Below are positions 35,068 to 48,530 of a DNA stretch of 64,000 bases, one piece after another. Each line of letters starts with the position of its first letter. The first letter of the stretch is position 1. A program made the position numbers and the translations under genes. The stretch spans positions 36,825,554-36,889,553 of the forward strand of contig NC_079137.1 of the NCBI RefSeq assembly GCF_945859705.1. The letters run 5' to 3'. The DNA comes from Episyrphus balteatus (lineage: Eukaryota > Arthropoda > Insecta > Diptera > Syrphidae). The notes below the pieces were generated by a model, which was not told the origin of the DNA, searched no databases, and saw only the letters and a program-made list of their open reading frames with translations.

Positions 35068-36079
35068 TACGGTGACCATATTTCCAGAAGCAAAACCCGG
35101 GACACATACAAAATTTTTCGGATGGTTTTGAAAATATTGATTCTTTAAAAACATAAATATAAATAAAAATTGAAATTTTTTAAAATGCGTTTTCATAATT
35201 TTTGCTCCATTTTGATATAAAGATTTCTTAAATAATTTTATGGGAGCATTTTCGTTGAAATCATTTAAGTCATATACAAAATAAAGGAAGCGTTTTTATA
35301 CTTAATAAGTACTGTTAATCACTTCTAAAAAAATATTTTTTCAAAAATCGGAGAGCTATTTTTTAACATTTTAATTTTATTTAAAATGATTTGAAATTGT
35401 ATAATCTTTAAATAAACTTCTAACATGTCCTTAAAATTTTTGAAATTTAGCTGAAATTACTAGACAACGTGGGTTCTTAACTCTTCTGTTCTTTATTCGA
35501 AAAAACTTTCCCTGATGGAGCTTTTCAACCTGGCAAATAAAAACTGGAGTTAAATATAATTGGTGACAAATTTTAAAAACTAAAGCCTAGTCTAGAGGCA
35601 AATTGAAAATTATAAAACGAGCTCAACGAAATCCTAAAAGAAAATTTTACTTTTCATTGCACATTACGTAGCTTAACCAACGAAATTCTTACCTGTGCAA
35701 GAACAATTGGAGAGTTTTCAATCGTTTGTCACTCATACTTAACGGTGCAGATAATTTTTCTTGCTCCAAAAGAGTTTTTTTTTACTTTGGGAGACTCAGA
35801 AAAATTTTCGTTTTGCTTCGGCAGCAAACTAGGCTTGACGCTTTTATACGAACAAATTAGAAAAACTTTAAATTTGCAACCACTGCTTATCTTGTTTTTC
35901 GTACAAAGTTTTTAAAATTTTGAATGAAAAAATCAGAGAATTTGCAAATACGGGACAATCACGGGACAAACTACAAAATACGGGACACTTACACGTCCCG
36001 GGTTTCTTAAATAAAAACCCGGGACAAGCTGTAAAAATACGGGACAGTCCCGGGTAAACCGGGACGGATGGTCACCGTA
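35068..36079. mobile_element. hAT-like non-autonomous element, copy 1
   Basis: 1012 bp. TIRs TACGGTGACCAT / ATGGTCACCGTA; the ends are rich in CCCGGGAC motifs. Perfect 8-bp target duplication ACTATATA at 35060-35067 and 36080-36087. About 1 kb of shared sequence with copy 2, in the same orientation. The 8-bp duplication fits hAT, but P and Merlin elements also make 8-bp duplications. No transposase frame. Confidence 0.88.
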
Positions 36080-36094
36080 ACTATATACCAAGTT

Positions 36095-38240
36095 ATGCAT
36101 TCGTAAAAAAAAAAAGTTGAGATAACATTTTTCCATGACATTACGATGGTAGAGAATGCCAAAAAAGTGGGTCCCGGAAGTCCGTCTGTCTGTCAGTCTG
36201 TCTGTCTGTATAAGGAGCTACAGCCTAAACGGATGGACCGATTAGTGTCAAACTTGGTATGTAGCGTTATTTGGCGACTCTCCAAAGGGGTTTTTGGAAT
36301 TAATTTTTTGGGACCAAAAATAACGGTACTTTTCATATACCGATTTTAGTAAAATTGAAATATCTCGAAAACGGCTCCAACGAATTTGTTTAAAAAATTC
36401 AAATATTAGTTTTTAGCTAAGGTCTATCTTCTATAGAAAAAAGTTTTTTTTTTGAAAATCACTATTAACGGTAGGTACCTGCCATTGAACCGTTTTTTTC
36501 AAATCGAACTATCTCCAAAACTACTTGTTCGATTTCAACGAAACTTTTTGTGAAAAAGCAATTATATCATTTAAATATAAATCAAAAATAAAATTTCCAA
36601 AAAAAATTATTTTTGGATTTTTTTTTTGAAAAATCAAATTTTCGAAAACGGGACATTGAAGTTTTTTGAAATTTTGTTTTTAGATGTTGATTAGTGATTT
36701 CTACAGACTGTCATACCAATTTTATTTTAAAAAATTTTTTCCAAAAAATTATTTATAAAAATTTAGTTTTTTTAAAAAACGGCTCTAACAAATTTTGAAA
36801 TTTTTTTTCTAAAAATGCATCTTAATATATCAATCAAAACTGCATACTTGTTTTGGAGGGCAATTTGATTTTAGATTTTATTTTATTTAAAAAAAAAACG
36901 AATTTTATTTTTTTCCAAATTTCTATATAAAAAGTCTTAAAAATGTAAGCAACTTTAACCCTAAGAGCAAGTTCGTGCGACCCAGTCGTGCATTTTATTT
37001 TTTTAACTTTAGTATATTTGATTTATACATGTATAATATATAGTTTATTTTAAAAAGATTTTTCTATGCTATTTAAATGGAAATATAAATTTACACATAA
37101 AAATAAAATTTTAAGTATATTTTGTTATCAAAAAATTTAATTAAAAAAAATATTGGATTTTTTTTGTACCCAAAATTAATTTTATTTGTTTTTTAAATTA
37201 AAATATTGAGGTAAATTACTACTAAATACATCCGTAAATCAAGAATAATAGCGATTTTGTTTCATTTTTTTAAAACATTTTTACAAAAAAAAACGAGAAA
37301 GAACTCATGGATAGTATAGCATAGTATTTTTTGTGAACAAATTTAGGGAAATTTATAATTTGACTTATTTAAGACATTTCATAAGTTACTATGTAATAAA
37401 AGAAAAAAAATCTGTTTTTATATTAAACCGATTTTAAATGATCCTTTAAACAAAACCAAGTATTCCATTTGATTTAGGTATTGTATAAAAAAAATTAGTA
37501 AATGGTTAGAGCGGTTTAAATAAAAAAAAATAATTATTTATGCATAACAATTTTCTAACATTTTTCAAAAAAAAGTTCGTTCTTTGCCATTTTCAAGAAA
37601 ATATTATTCAAATAATAAAAACGGACATTTCGATAAAATTCATCAATCCGTTTTCAAAAAATAAATATTTTTTTTTAAATAAATTTTGAAATATTTTTAA
37701 AAAAATCCAAAAATGCGTTTTTTGAAATTTTTTTACATTTTTTAATGATACCCTCAAGATTTTTGTATAAAAATTTTGGTTGAAATCGGATTGGTAATAA
37801 ACGAAAAATTCATAAATAAAAAAAAAACAATACATAAATATTTGTTTCATTTTATAACTTGATTCTTATTTGTAATACTCCACGCAAAAATTTTAATATT
37901 AAAATTTTTTTTTTTCTTTTTTATGAAAGGTACCGTTAGTTTTAGTCCTAAAAACAAAAATTTCAATTTATGCTCTAAACTGTTTACTACCAAGTTTGAA
38001 AAAAATCGCTTCAGTATTTTAGGCTGTAGCTCGAGGTACATACAGACAGACAGACAGAATTGCCGGACTCACATTTTAAGAGTTCTCCATCATCTTAATG
38101 TCATGTCTGATTGTTGAGTTCGGTTTTTTGTGCGAATCCTAAACTTGCTCTATAGTATCTATCTATAACTCAAGTAAAAAGAATCATCAAATCGGTTCAC
38201 GCAGTCGAAAGTTCTGTTTTAACTTCCTATTTGTTTAAGT
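36095..38240. mobile_element. Family X element with inverted GTCTGTCTG arms
   Basis: The left arm (about 36112-36340) has ATGACATTACGATGGTAGAG, GTCTGTCTGTCAGTCTGTCT and GAGCTACAGCCTAAACGG, ending in AACGGTAC. The right arm (about 37925-38120) is its diverged reverse complement. The interior repeats CGAAAACGGCTCCAACGAA-type blocks and is AT-rich. It ends near AAGTCGGTTAAAA at 38235. The open frames in it are chance products of the arms. Confidence 0.7.
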
Positions 38241-41151
38241 CGGTTAAAAAGAAATGTCATTGAAAATTATGAAAATTATTAAATTTTTGGTTTAGTTTAG
38301 TAAATTTTCCTAATTCCAGATTTTTGCTTTAGAAGAAAAATATTTTCATATTTCATGAAAATAACCCTATTCTAACCCTAATGTAGGGTTTTTGTCTATG
38401 GTTTCTTAAATTCCGATTATATAAAAATGACCCCCAGATGTATTTCTTAAAGTTGTATTAAATTACTTTGCTTATAAGTTAACACCTACTATATCTCCAA
38501 TAAATTATAAAAGCTCACAACAAACTTTTAAAAGAACAATACTATGTATTGATAAATAGTGAATAGTGTCTTGAAACTATTTTTCTTAAAGAGAAAAAAA
38601 ATTGAACTTGATCATACTTTTTAGCTGAAAGCTTGAAAAATCATATAAATCTTCTGCCATCAACTAAGAACCTACATTATTAATCTAAGAAAAAATAAAC
38701 TATTAATCTCTCTCTTCAAAAATAGGAATATCAAGATTCTAACACAGCAACACTGATTTATATTTATTTGTAATATTTTTTTCTTCTCCCAGTTTAGAAA
38801 TTATTTTCGCCCCAAGACTCAGCCACACACACACATGCAAATGCGCATCAAAACCTTTTAGAAACTACCCCTCTTCCATATACTCAAAGTATGCCTTTTA
38901 ACATTTATTGTTGGTACGTACCTTGAAGTTCCTTATTTTTTTCGAATCAGGCACACGTACCGCAAAACCGTTTTGTAGATACAACTGGTGAAAATGATGT
39001 TTTCCTCCACCCTATAGGTTATAGTGGTATCATATATGAAACCAAAGCGTACTATATGAAAAGGTTATGTCGCACAAGGTTAAGGTCGCCTTCCGGTTGC
39101 GACACAATTGCTCTTCAGAAAATAACACAATAAAAAAAATAAGTTCTCACCCAGCTTGGAAGAATACAAAAATGACAAAAATAAAAAAAAAACTATCCTC
39201 ACTTATGTCATATTTATCTCAATTTTTTGTCGTCGAAAAAAATCTTCTTCTTCTTTTTTTTGTGTTTGATTTATTTCACCGAGAATACATTTTCGAAATA
39301 TTCTCAAAACTTTTTCAAAACTTTTATTTGTTGTAGGTAGGTATTTTTTTAATGATTTTTTCTGCAGAAACGTAGGAAGTTAATACCTATACATAGGTAC
39401 ACATAAATCACAAGTCTTCTTTTTTTTTCTAATTTAAACGGAAATGAACAAGAACTATACAACAATACGAGGATGTAGTTTAATCACAATATGGTGCATC
39501 ATTATCATCATCACAATCATCAAAAACATCTATTGTCCTGCACCAAGGACACGAACACAGATTTTTTATTTTTAGACCACAAAACAAATCAATTTTAAAT
39601 TTTTATTGAAGAACAACGGAAGCTTTATTCCTCGAAAGCAAAAAAAAAAAAAAAACTAATAAAATATGTATCAACCGTGGGCCCGAGGGGCTTCTATAGG
39701 GAAGCAAGTTGTGTTATATTGAAAAAATTGGAAACAAGAAAAAAAAAAAATCATAAAAAAAAATATTCTTGCGTCCTTGAAAGACCTACTGACGTGTGTA
39801 TTTAAATTTAAAGATACATTTTTCTTATAAATTTCATTTTAATATTTATAGAAGTTTTTAAAATTTAATAGAAAAGAGAAAAAATTTAATTTATTTATGT
39901 TGGAGGTATATTTTTAGTGCAAAAAATAGTTTGGTATTTTTTTTTTTTTTTGTAGTTGTGTGTTTTGTTAGCAGGAAAGGACGAAAAAATTAAATCAAAT
40001 ATGAATCGCGGTGCTTAGCAGACTGGTTGGTATTTTTCAATTATGCGACAAGAACAAGAAAAAAGCGTGCTTGCTTTTTCTCCGTCATACAACTGCAGAG
40101 CGCAACTTTCACTTTTTTATTGTCTTGTGAGTGAAAGCTTTTCTTTTTGATGTTAAAAATGTTCTCTTAAAATGTTAGCTCTCTGGCACCTGTTTTTTAC
40201 AAATCAAATGAAACAAAACAAGCTATGAGAAAAAAGAGTGAATGAGAAAGCTAGCAAAAAGAAAGAGAAAGAAACTTTTGTTTCATGGGAAAGTGAAAGA
40301 GATAGACATATGTTTAAGAAATCCTAGAAGATTTTTTGTCGATATTTGTATTGTTGGTTGGTGGTTGATGAGTGTTAGCTCGAATTATTTACAATTAACT
40401 ATGAGAAGAGTAATCAATTTGCTGTTTATTCTTCCTGTCAAAAATGACATCTATGTTTGTATATTCAACTGTCAATTAAGTTAAGAGACATTTGATTTTT
40501 TTGTACCATGACTTATAAGGTAATGTTTTGATTTTTCTGATATAAATGTATTGTCCCTCGAGAATTAATAAATTAATTTACATTAAATTGTAAATAATAC
40601 AGGGTTTATTAAGTAATGAACACTTTTCCATTAGAAAATAAGAATTATGGTTGAATGTTGTTTTTTTTTTTAAATCGATTGGATTAAGACTTTATTAAGA
40701 GTGTCTGACTATTGATCATAAGGTGTCTGTCCATTCCATTTGAGAGTAATGCTGCGATGTGAGTTGTTGTTTAAGAGGGAATTGTAGAATTATTTCTATT
40801 TCCTTCAGTAACATTAAATCGGTTTTGGTATCACACAATCGACTAATCTAAAAAGCACTAGCTCATTACTAAAGATCTCGTTATATTTGTCAATATGTGC
40901 CTCGGGAAAACCCTAAAAATCATAACCTTTTATATAATTTTGTGACTACATAATGTGAATAGAGTCACTTGTTGAAACACAACACACTAACAAAAAAAAA
41001 AACATAAAAAAAATTACGTATACGCCATAGTGACCGTAGAAGTAAAAAAGTTGAAAACTGATAGATTTGTTAATAAAAAAGGCATTTGTACACGCTGACG
41101 CTCTAGCAGTTATAATTTTCAATCACTTATTTATGTGAACACTTAAATATA
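38241..41151. other. Intergenic DNA, no gene recognised
   Basis: AT-rich. Holds a CA run near 38825 and an A/G-rich stretch at about 40220-40310. Short open frames at 39067 and 40242 lack motifs. Confidence 0.35.
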
Positions 41152-42262
41152 CAGGGTGTCCCACAGTCACCGCCCCAAATGAAAATCATGGGTTCCTGAG
41201 GTCATTTTAAGTCGAAAAACTTAAGAGGTAATTTTCTCGTTTTCGTCCCGTTTTCGAGTTACCACGGTTTTTATGATTTTTTCTCTTTTGTCCTTTAACT
41301 GGCCTTGTCTTTGCCAAACTACGTTTGATTTGAAAGATTTTTTTTTTGCAACCAATCAAAAATTTATTGCAGTTTAAGTTTGTCTCAAAACTTTTTTTTC
41401 TGCGGACAACCGTTTCTATACAATTTTGCATCAAACACAACTTTCTTCGTTTTTTAAGTTGTTTTTTACACTCATATCATATCATTTAAGTCAAAAAAAC
41501 ACGTTAATGAGTATTAATTTTTTGTGCTTTTTATTAAACCCCAGTTTATTTTCATAAAAGAAATAGGTTTTATTTCATAAAAAAGGCTACTGAAAGTAAT
41601 TAAAAAAAATAAACAAACTGAGTGAATTAAAAAAAAAAAAAAAATATTTTAACAATACAAAATTAATTTAAATTTATTAAAACTTTTTCTGAGCTTTATC
41701 TATTTGTTCTTTTCTTAACCACAATTGCTCAGAAAAAGTTTTTAATTCATTTAAATTAATTTTTTATTCAAAAATTATTTTTTTTTTTTCATTCACTCAG
41801 TTTGTTTTTTTTTTTTTTAATTACTTTCAGTAGCCTTTTTTATGAAATAAAACTTATTTTTTTTTATGAAAATAAACTGGGCTTTAATAAAAAGCACAAA
41901 AAATTAATACTCGTTAACGTGTTTTTTTGACTTAAATGATATGAAAGTGTAAAAAACAACTTAAAAAACGAAGAAAATTGTGTTTGATGCAAAATTGTGG
42001 AGAAACGGTTGTCCGCAGAAAAAAAAGTTTTGAGACAAACTAAAACTGTAATAAATTCTTGATTGGTTAACAAAAATCTTTCGAATAAAACGTTCTTTGG
42101 CAAAGATAAGTCCAGTTAAAGGACAAGAGAGCAAAAATCATAAAAACCGTGGTAACTCGAAAACGGGACGAAAACGAGAAAATTACCTCTTAAGTTTTTC
42201 GACTTAAAATGACCTCAGGAATCCATGGTTTTCATTTGGGGCGGTGACTGTGGGACACCCTG
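41152..42262. mobile_element. 1.1 kb foldback with CAGGGTGTCCCACAG ends
   Basis: The left arm from CAGGGTGTCCCACAGTCACC is the near-exact reverse complement of the right arm ending CACCCTG. Arms are about 540 bp with a small AT-rich centre near 41700. TA flanks both ends. CAGGG ends with TA suggest Tc1/mariner-type mobilisation. Confidence 0.85.
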
Positions 42263-42264
42263 TA

Positions 42265-43778
42265 TAAAAGCTTGCACACATTTTTTTCTTTAAATAACCC
42301 CTTTTTCTGAATTCCAATTTTCTGAGAACGGCCGAATAAGTAATTTTTGATAGTGGTGATGCTGTGGTTCTTCGAAATTTTGCGTTTTTGATCGTGGTGA
42401 TGTGGTGATCGGTGGCTCATTTGTGATTTAGCCAACAAGTAATATTTAAATGTGGTGCGTCGGTCGGTGGTAGTTCAGCGGTATTCACCGTTACTCGGCG
42501 TAAAGTGTTGCTTCGGTGGAATTCCATTTTTACTCGGGACAATATATAATACATACCTACAAGGACACACGATGATTATTCAATTCGTGTCAAAAATATT
42601 ATTTTCACATTTTTCCTAAAATTGAGATGGTATTATTGACATTTCAAACCAAAAAAAAAAAAATATTTTTTTTCTTTTTTCCTCGTTTTTCAAAAACCTA
42701 CATCGGTTTATTTTTTCAGAAGACCGGAATGTTGAAGTGGCCCATATTTTCATATTTGTCCCGTACTTGTAATTTTTAAATTTGGAATTATAAAATAGAC
42801 AAAAAAATCAAAGAGAAAGTTTTTTGTTAAAAAAAATAAATTTTTTGAAAACGGATTCATGAATCAAAAAAAGGCTCAAATCATTTAAAAAAAATTTGTT
42901 TTGCAAGAAACTAAATGAAATTGTTGAGGTCGAAATTGTTGAAAACGAAAATAAAATTATTTTTTAATAAATTTTTAAATGCAAGGCTTTTTATTCTTAG
43001 CAACTTTTCCTTTTCACATTCTCTCAAAATTTAAAATTGTTAATAAACTTCAACACTATACCAATATTTTGAATAAATTTTTGATAAAGTTTTACCTTTT
43101 GTTATGAAAATCCATGATAACCAATTTTTCTCTAGTCTTAAATACCCTAACATTATATCACTTGATTAGATAAGTATTTTATCTTAAAAATAAAAAAAAT
43201 AAAATGAAAAAATGCAACAAAAATTCAAAAATTGCCAATTTTATAAAGGATAGATGAAAACCCCGGTTTTACAAAATCTTCAAATATATGTTCACAAAAT
43301 AAACTATTGAAAACCCCGGCACAGAAGAACGAACATATGAATATAAAAATTTCCCTGCAGAAAAAGATGCAACACTAAACTAACAAATGTTGTCTAATTA
43401 AAATTGAATTTTGACCCCTGAACAACAACCTCAATATAAATAAGGAAAAGAGGGCTCAGATAATTAAAACAAATCGCAAAATAAAAAAAAAAAAAAACAA
43501 ATGCAGAATTTATAAATATATGTACATAATGTACAACTAAGTAAATAAAAAACACTTAGTTAACTTGCAAGGAAATAACCCACCACAACGCATTTATTAA
43601 TGCATTTAAATTGTCATAAATCATTAGTCTGACGCATCTATATGAATATTTCAAATGTTTATGACTGGAAAACTTTTTTAAAACTACAAAAACAAAAACT
43701 CCCTTCAAATAGCCAGATGTTTTATGTACTTTTACTCATATAGTCATTAAATATAATCTTAAAAAATTAACACATTTT
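42265..43778. other. Intergenic DNA with a GC-rich patch
   Basis: 42350-42540 is far richer in G and C than its surroundings, with GGTGATGTGGTGATCGGTGG and GTCGGTCGGTGG. No splice signals or open frame make a convincing exon there. The rest is AT-rich with nothing recognised. Confidence 0.45.
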
Positions 43779-43782
43779 ATAG

Positions 43783-45664
43783 CCCAGTAATTTTAGACAT
43801 TTTTTAACCCAATCTGCGGAAAAATTCCTACTGGGCTCGATTTTGGTATAGACCTTCGTTACGGCGTTGTTATGAAGATGTGAAAAATCGACATTGATAT
43901 CGTGTCCGCGTTAAGAGTTATAGGGGTCAAAAGGTCACAAAAACTGGTTTTTCACGATTTTCAGCAAAACGGTAAGTCTTATCAAAAAATTTTCAATGCA
44001 AGAATTGTAGACCAGATTATTATATATAAAAAGTGTCATGACACTTTTTTTCCTAAGACCCACCGTTTCTTAGGTATAACGATTCAAAAAGTTGAAGTTT
44101 AGTTGTAATCGTCATAATCCTATTCCTGAAAAAAAAACTCCTAACTGAAAAGTTCCTGAAATTTCATTATTTTTTTAGCTTGAATTTCGTTCCTCAACTG
44201 TTAAGAATATGGGGAAACCAAAAAAAAAATGGAAATTTTCGCCATTTTTCCGATTGGGGCCCTTCTCCCGAAACCATTTCCCTGGGAATTTTTGTTTAGA
44301 ATATGTCTAAAAATACACAGGGTGTGCAATAGAGAATGGACAACCCTAAAACGGCTTATAGCTACACTTATGATTGTTCTAAAAACAGATAGAAAAAAGT
44401 TCTATCGCAACCAGTTCATAAAATATGGACTTTTTTTCGTTCAGTGTATTTTAAATTTTATCATCTTATGTTTTCGTTCACTACAACCACGAATGAATGA
44501 ATTTTATTTATTTCTTTTTTTTATAATTTTCTACAATAATTGGATGAGTACATAAACACTTTAAAAATTTCATAGCTATTGCACATTTTCGTAAAAAAAA
44601 TTTTGAAATCTGTTTTTTGATGCAAAATGTAAAAAAAGTATTTTATGAAAAATTTTAAACACCTGTGGTATTAAATAAATCTATAGAAACCTAGGTGGCC
44701 AACTTTCTTAAAAATATTCTCCTTATACCAGAATATTTTTAAGAAAGTTGGCCACCTAGGTTTCTATAGATTTATTTTATACCACAGGTGTTTAAAATTT
44801 TTCATAAAATACTTTTTTTACATTTTGCATCAAAAAACAGATTTCAAAATTTTTTTTACGAAAATGTGCAATAGCTATGAAATTTTTAAAGTGTTTATGT
44901 ACTCATCCAATTATTGTAGAAAATTATAAAAAAAAGAAATAAATAAAATTCATTCATTCGTGGTTGTAGTGAACGAAAACATAAGATGATAAAATTTAAA
45001 ATACACTGAACGAAAAAAAGTCCATATTTTATGAACTGGTTGCGATAGAACTTTTTTCTATCTGTTTTTAGAACAATCATAAGTGTAGCTATAAGCCGTT
45101 TTAGGGTTGTCCATTCTCTATTGCACACCCTGTATATTTTTAGACATATTCTAAACAAAAATTCCCAGGGAAATGGTTTCGGGAGAAGGGCCCCAATCGG
45201 AAAAATGGCGAAAATTTCCATTTTTTTTTTTTTGTTTCCCCATATTCTTAACAGTTGAGGAACGAAATTCAAGCTAAAAAAATAATGAAATTTCAGGAAC
45301 TTTTCAGTTAGGAGTTTTTTTTTCAGGAATAGGATTATGACGATTACAACTAAACTTCAACTTTTTGAATCGTTATACCTAAGAAACGGTGGGTCTTAGG
45401 AAAAAAAGTGTCATGACACTTTTTATATATAATAATCTGGTCTACAATTCTTGCATTGAAAATTTTTTGATAAGACTTACCGTTTTGCTGAAAATCGTGA
45501 AAAACCAGTTTTTGTGACCTTTTGACCCCTATAACTCTTAACGCGGACACGATATCAATGTCGATTTTTCACATCTTCATAACAACGCCGTAACGAAGGT
45601 CTATACCAAAATCGAGCCCAGTAGGAATTTTTCCGCAGATAAAACCTAAAATTACTGGACTATT
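43783..45664. mobile_element. 1.9 kb near-perfect palindrome (foldback element)
   Basis: Arms of about 930 bp meet at an 11-nt loop (44720-44730). Outer ends are CCAGTAATTTTAG / CTAAAATTACTGG. Open frames at 43902-44102 and 45350-45550 are identical on opposite strands. Divergence between arms is very low (small length differences in A/T runs). The inner part is a CAGGG element. Confidence 0.88.
44318..45132. mobile_element. CAGGG palindromic element nested in the foldback
   Basis: CAGGGTGTGCAATAGAG at 44318 and CTCTATTGCACACCCTG ending at 45132, followed by TATA. The left side reads TACA instead of TATA, so one flank has mutated. It shares sequence with 23301-23815. Confidence 0.75.
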
Positions 45665-46480
45665 ATAGATAATAACAATAACACAGATAATAATTTCTTC
45701 GCACCAATTTCAATCAACCCAAAATTAAAGTGAAATCAATCAAGAGAACTGAAAGTCTTAGATCAATAAGGTCAGATTGACCGATATAACATAATTTCGC
45801 GTCCCTAACCAATAATTGACACATTCTCGAACTTTAAAAAGCAACAAATTGTTTCCAACTATTATTATTGAACTTAATTAGTTTAACACTATTTTGGCAT
45901 TAAATACTTAAACGAATTTATATTCAATTGTTTATCATAGACATGTTGTTATGCAATAATAAAAGCGTTGTTGTTTTTACCGGCCGGCTTTTGTATAATA
46001 GGTCGCTGTCGTGCTCACTTTATTAAAGATTTTTTTGCTATAATTCAATCAAAAACACTCAACTTAGTCCGTTGCCGGCGTGATACTGAACAAAACTATT
46101 AGTTTGTTGTTTTGTATTTGCAGTATGCTGTCTATAGATAATGTACATAAATAAAGTCGCATCTTGGATTCGTAAAAAAAAAAATAATTGAATAAAAAGC
46201 ATTTACTGAACCAAAACCTAACTTTCCCATTCTTGCCTATTAAAATGTTAGTAAAAATAAACTGATAACCTTTTTACATATCTATTTTTTGAGTTGGTAG
46301 CACTGTGTAAATACATTTTAATCTTACATCAAAAACCACTAAGTATTGCTGATATCAATTTTTGTTTCACGTATAGTAAGAATTTAAATAACTTTTCAAA
46401 ATGTAAATATCCACTTGAGCGACTTGAAGTGTAATTGTGCTGTGACAACTAGAATCAATATTTTTACCAAATTTCATTAG
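45665..46480. other. AT-rich DNA, nothing recognised
   Basis: No gene. A short CCGGCCGG motif at about 45980 is the only GC-rich feature. Confidence 0.35.
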
Positions 46481-46489
46481 GGTGACCCA

Positions 46490-48310
46490 TCTTTTTTTGT
46501 TTTCACTCAAAAAAACACCCTTTAAACCATGATATTTTTATAGACACTTAAGATTCTTGTTTCTTATCTTAAAAGTAACATAATTGCTAAATTTCAATAG
46601 GGTACCACTAATATTACTCTAGTATTACTCACTTTACCAAATATACCCATATTTTCTTTACTTCTAAAAAAAAACACCCTTTCACATAAAAACAATTTAT
46701 AGACTTTCATTATTCGTAATTCCCATGTTTCACATATTTAATGAATTTCGTAAGGGTACCATTTATACCATTGATTTTATCGGAGTTATCGCGGACTTTT
46801 CCCTATTTCCCAAAAAAAAAACCTTTAGCCTAAAATTTTAGTATAGATTGTTCGGACTCTTGGTTTATGTTATAAATGAAACGGGAACGGGTCGTTTTTC
46901 TGCATTCCAAAATTCATTTTTATCTTGCCTGTTGAACAATTTATATTCAATTAACAAACTAAGTATAACAGTGTATAAGAGCCTTTTGCTAAAACGAAAC
47001 TTAAGGATTTATGTTCTACATAAAACCTTAAGTGACAGTCTACGCAGAGGAAAAATTAGGGAATATGAGTTTATGTTCTACTTAAATATTTCAGTTTTGT
47101 GTCAGCAAATGGCAATAAAAGACCTTACAAAAAAAAAGAAATAAACCCTTATCTTTGAAAAAAAAACAAATATCTACAAAATAACAAAAAACAATTTGAT
47201 GAAATATGTTACATAATGAAGATTCTTGGCTAAATATTACTCGTATTTTGGTGTTCAGGGTATGTCATTGCCATATGCAAATTAATTTTGGAGATGCTTT
47301 ACTACAAAGTATTTTCTTCAATGAAAATACCAAAGATCTGTATTCCAAAATTCTGTAAATGATAAAAGAAAATTTGTTTTGATAATGAAAAAAAGTGCGC
47401 ACTTTTTTTCATTATCCAAACAATTTTTCTTTTATCATTTACAGAATTTTGGAATACAAAATTTTGAAATCCAGAATTTTGTTTTTACAGAATTTTATAA
47501 TACAGAATTTTGAATTTACAGAATTTTAAAATGCAGAATTTTGAATTTACAGAATTTTAAAATACAGAATTTTGGAATACAGAATTTTGAAATCCGAATT
47601 TTGGCCCATACAGAATTTCAACCCCAACCCAAATGAAACATTTTTACCAATTTTCATATGTGTAACAATTTTTTCCTAGTTCCTAGTACTAATTCCGAAT
47701 TTCATCATTTCTTAAAAAAAAAAACACCCTTTCAGTCAAGACAATTTTGTACACTTTATAGATTCTTAATACTTAAACCAACCAAAACATTTACACCAAG
47801 TTTTAAAAATCAATAAAATTTAAGCCAGCTGTTATGATACCTTGCACACACACAACTTAAACCATCAAAAAAAAAAACACTCTCAACAAAAATAATTTTA
47901 AGAACTTTATGAATCCTTTGTCCCTGCTTTATCTAAAACCTTCATCCCGAATTTTATCAGTGTAGCATGTTTTTAGCCGGATTTCGGTTATATTTTACTT
48001 GTTGAAGTCAAAAAACAAGCACCCTTGTTTTAATCGGCAATAACTTTTCTTAGAGCAATCGTATTGACTTTATTTTTATGTCAATAGATTTAGCATCAAC
48101 AAAATACCTTGAAAACATGTTTCATGTGATGATATTAGACAAACAATTTTTTTCAGTATATGTTTGACCTTCACCCCCTCCCTCTTGTCCGCGAAAAAAC
48201 ACCCTTCCACCCAACTTTTTTTTATAGACTTTTTATGTACTTGATTCTTATCCCAAAAGCAAGCTTTTTGCCAAGTTTCATGAATGTAACAATTTTTTTT
48301 TTTATTTCTT
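46490..48310. repeat. Degenerate satellite-like array (CACCCTTT units)
   Basis: Six or seven diverged units begin AAAAAACACCCTTT (about 46508, 46673, 46808, 47722, 47872, 48010, 48198). Most continue with TTTATAGACTTT, GATTCTTAT and a TTTCAT-AGGGTAAC-like end; spacing is about 150-190 bp. The array is interrupted at about 46845-47150 and by the hairpin block at 47340-47630. Confidence 0.65.
47340..47630. mobile_element. Hairpin plus AGAATTTTG array, copy 1
   Basis: 47340-47457 is a palindrome centred on GTGCGCAC (47395-47402). To its right are about nine repeats of CAGAATTTTG spaced 13-18 bp, ending near TTTCAACCCCAACCC. The same parts occur reversed at 50380-50600. Confidence 0.75.
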
Positions 48311-48373
48311 GATTTTATGTACCTACTATTTTACCTGCACTATACTTGAATAATCTTAGCGACCAACGAATGA

Positions 48374-48530
48374 TACATCAGGGACCCAAAAAAACAAAAA
48401 ATTAGTAGGGCGTATAAGTACTTTTTTATTTGTTCTTAATTTCTATATCAAATGGGACCTAACTATCAAAGGGGTCCCAAAATTTAGTCTTGCCCCGGAG
48501 CCCCGGCAACTCAACGTACGCCACTGGAAA
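48374..48530. repeat. Possible transposon end (GCCCCGGAGCCCCGG)
   Basis: AAAGGGGTCCCAAAATTTAG, then GCCCCGGAGCCCCGGCAAC and GTACGCCACTG. The reverse complement begins CAGTGGCGTAC, a form common at hAT termini. A related end is near 18175. The other end was not found. Confidence 0.45.

Noticed and set aside
43902..45550. Paired open frames of 66 and 108-125 codons on both strands
   Set aside because: Same reason: products of the 1.9 kb palindrome, without motifs.
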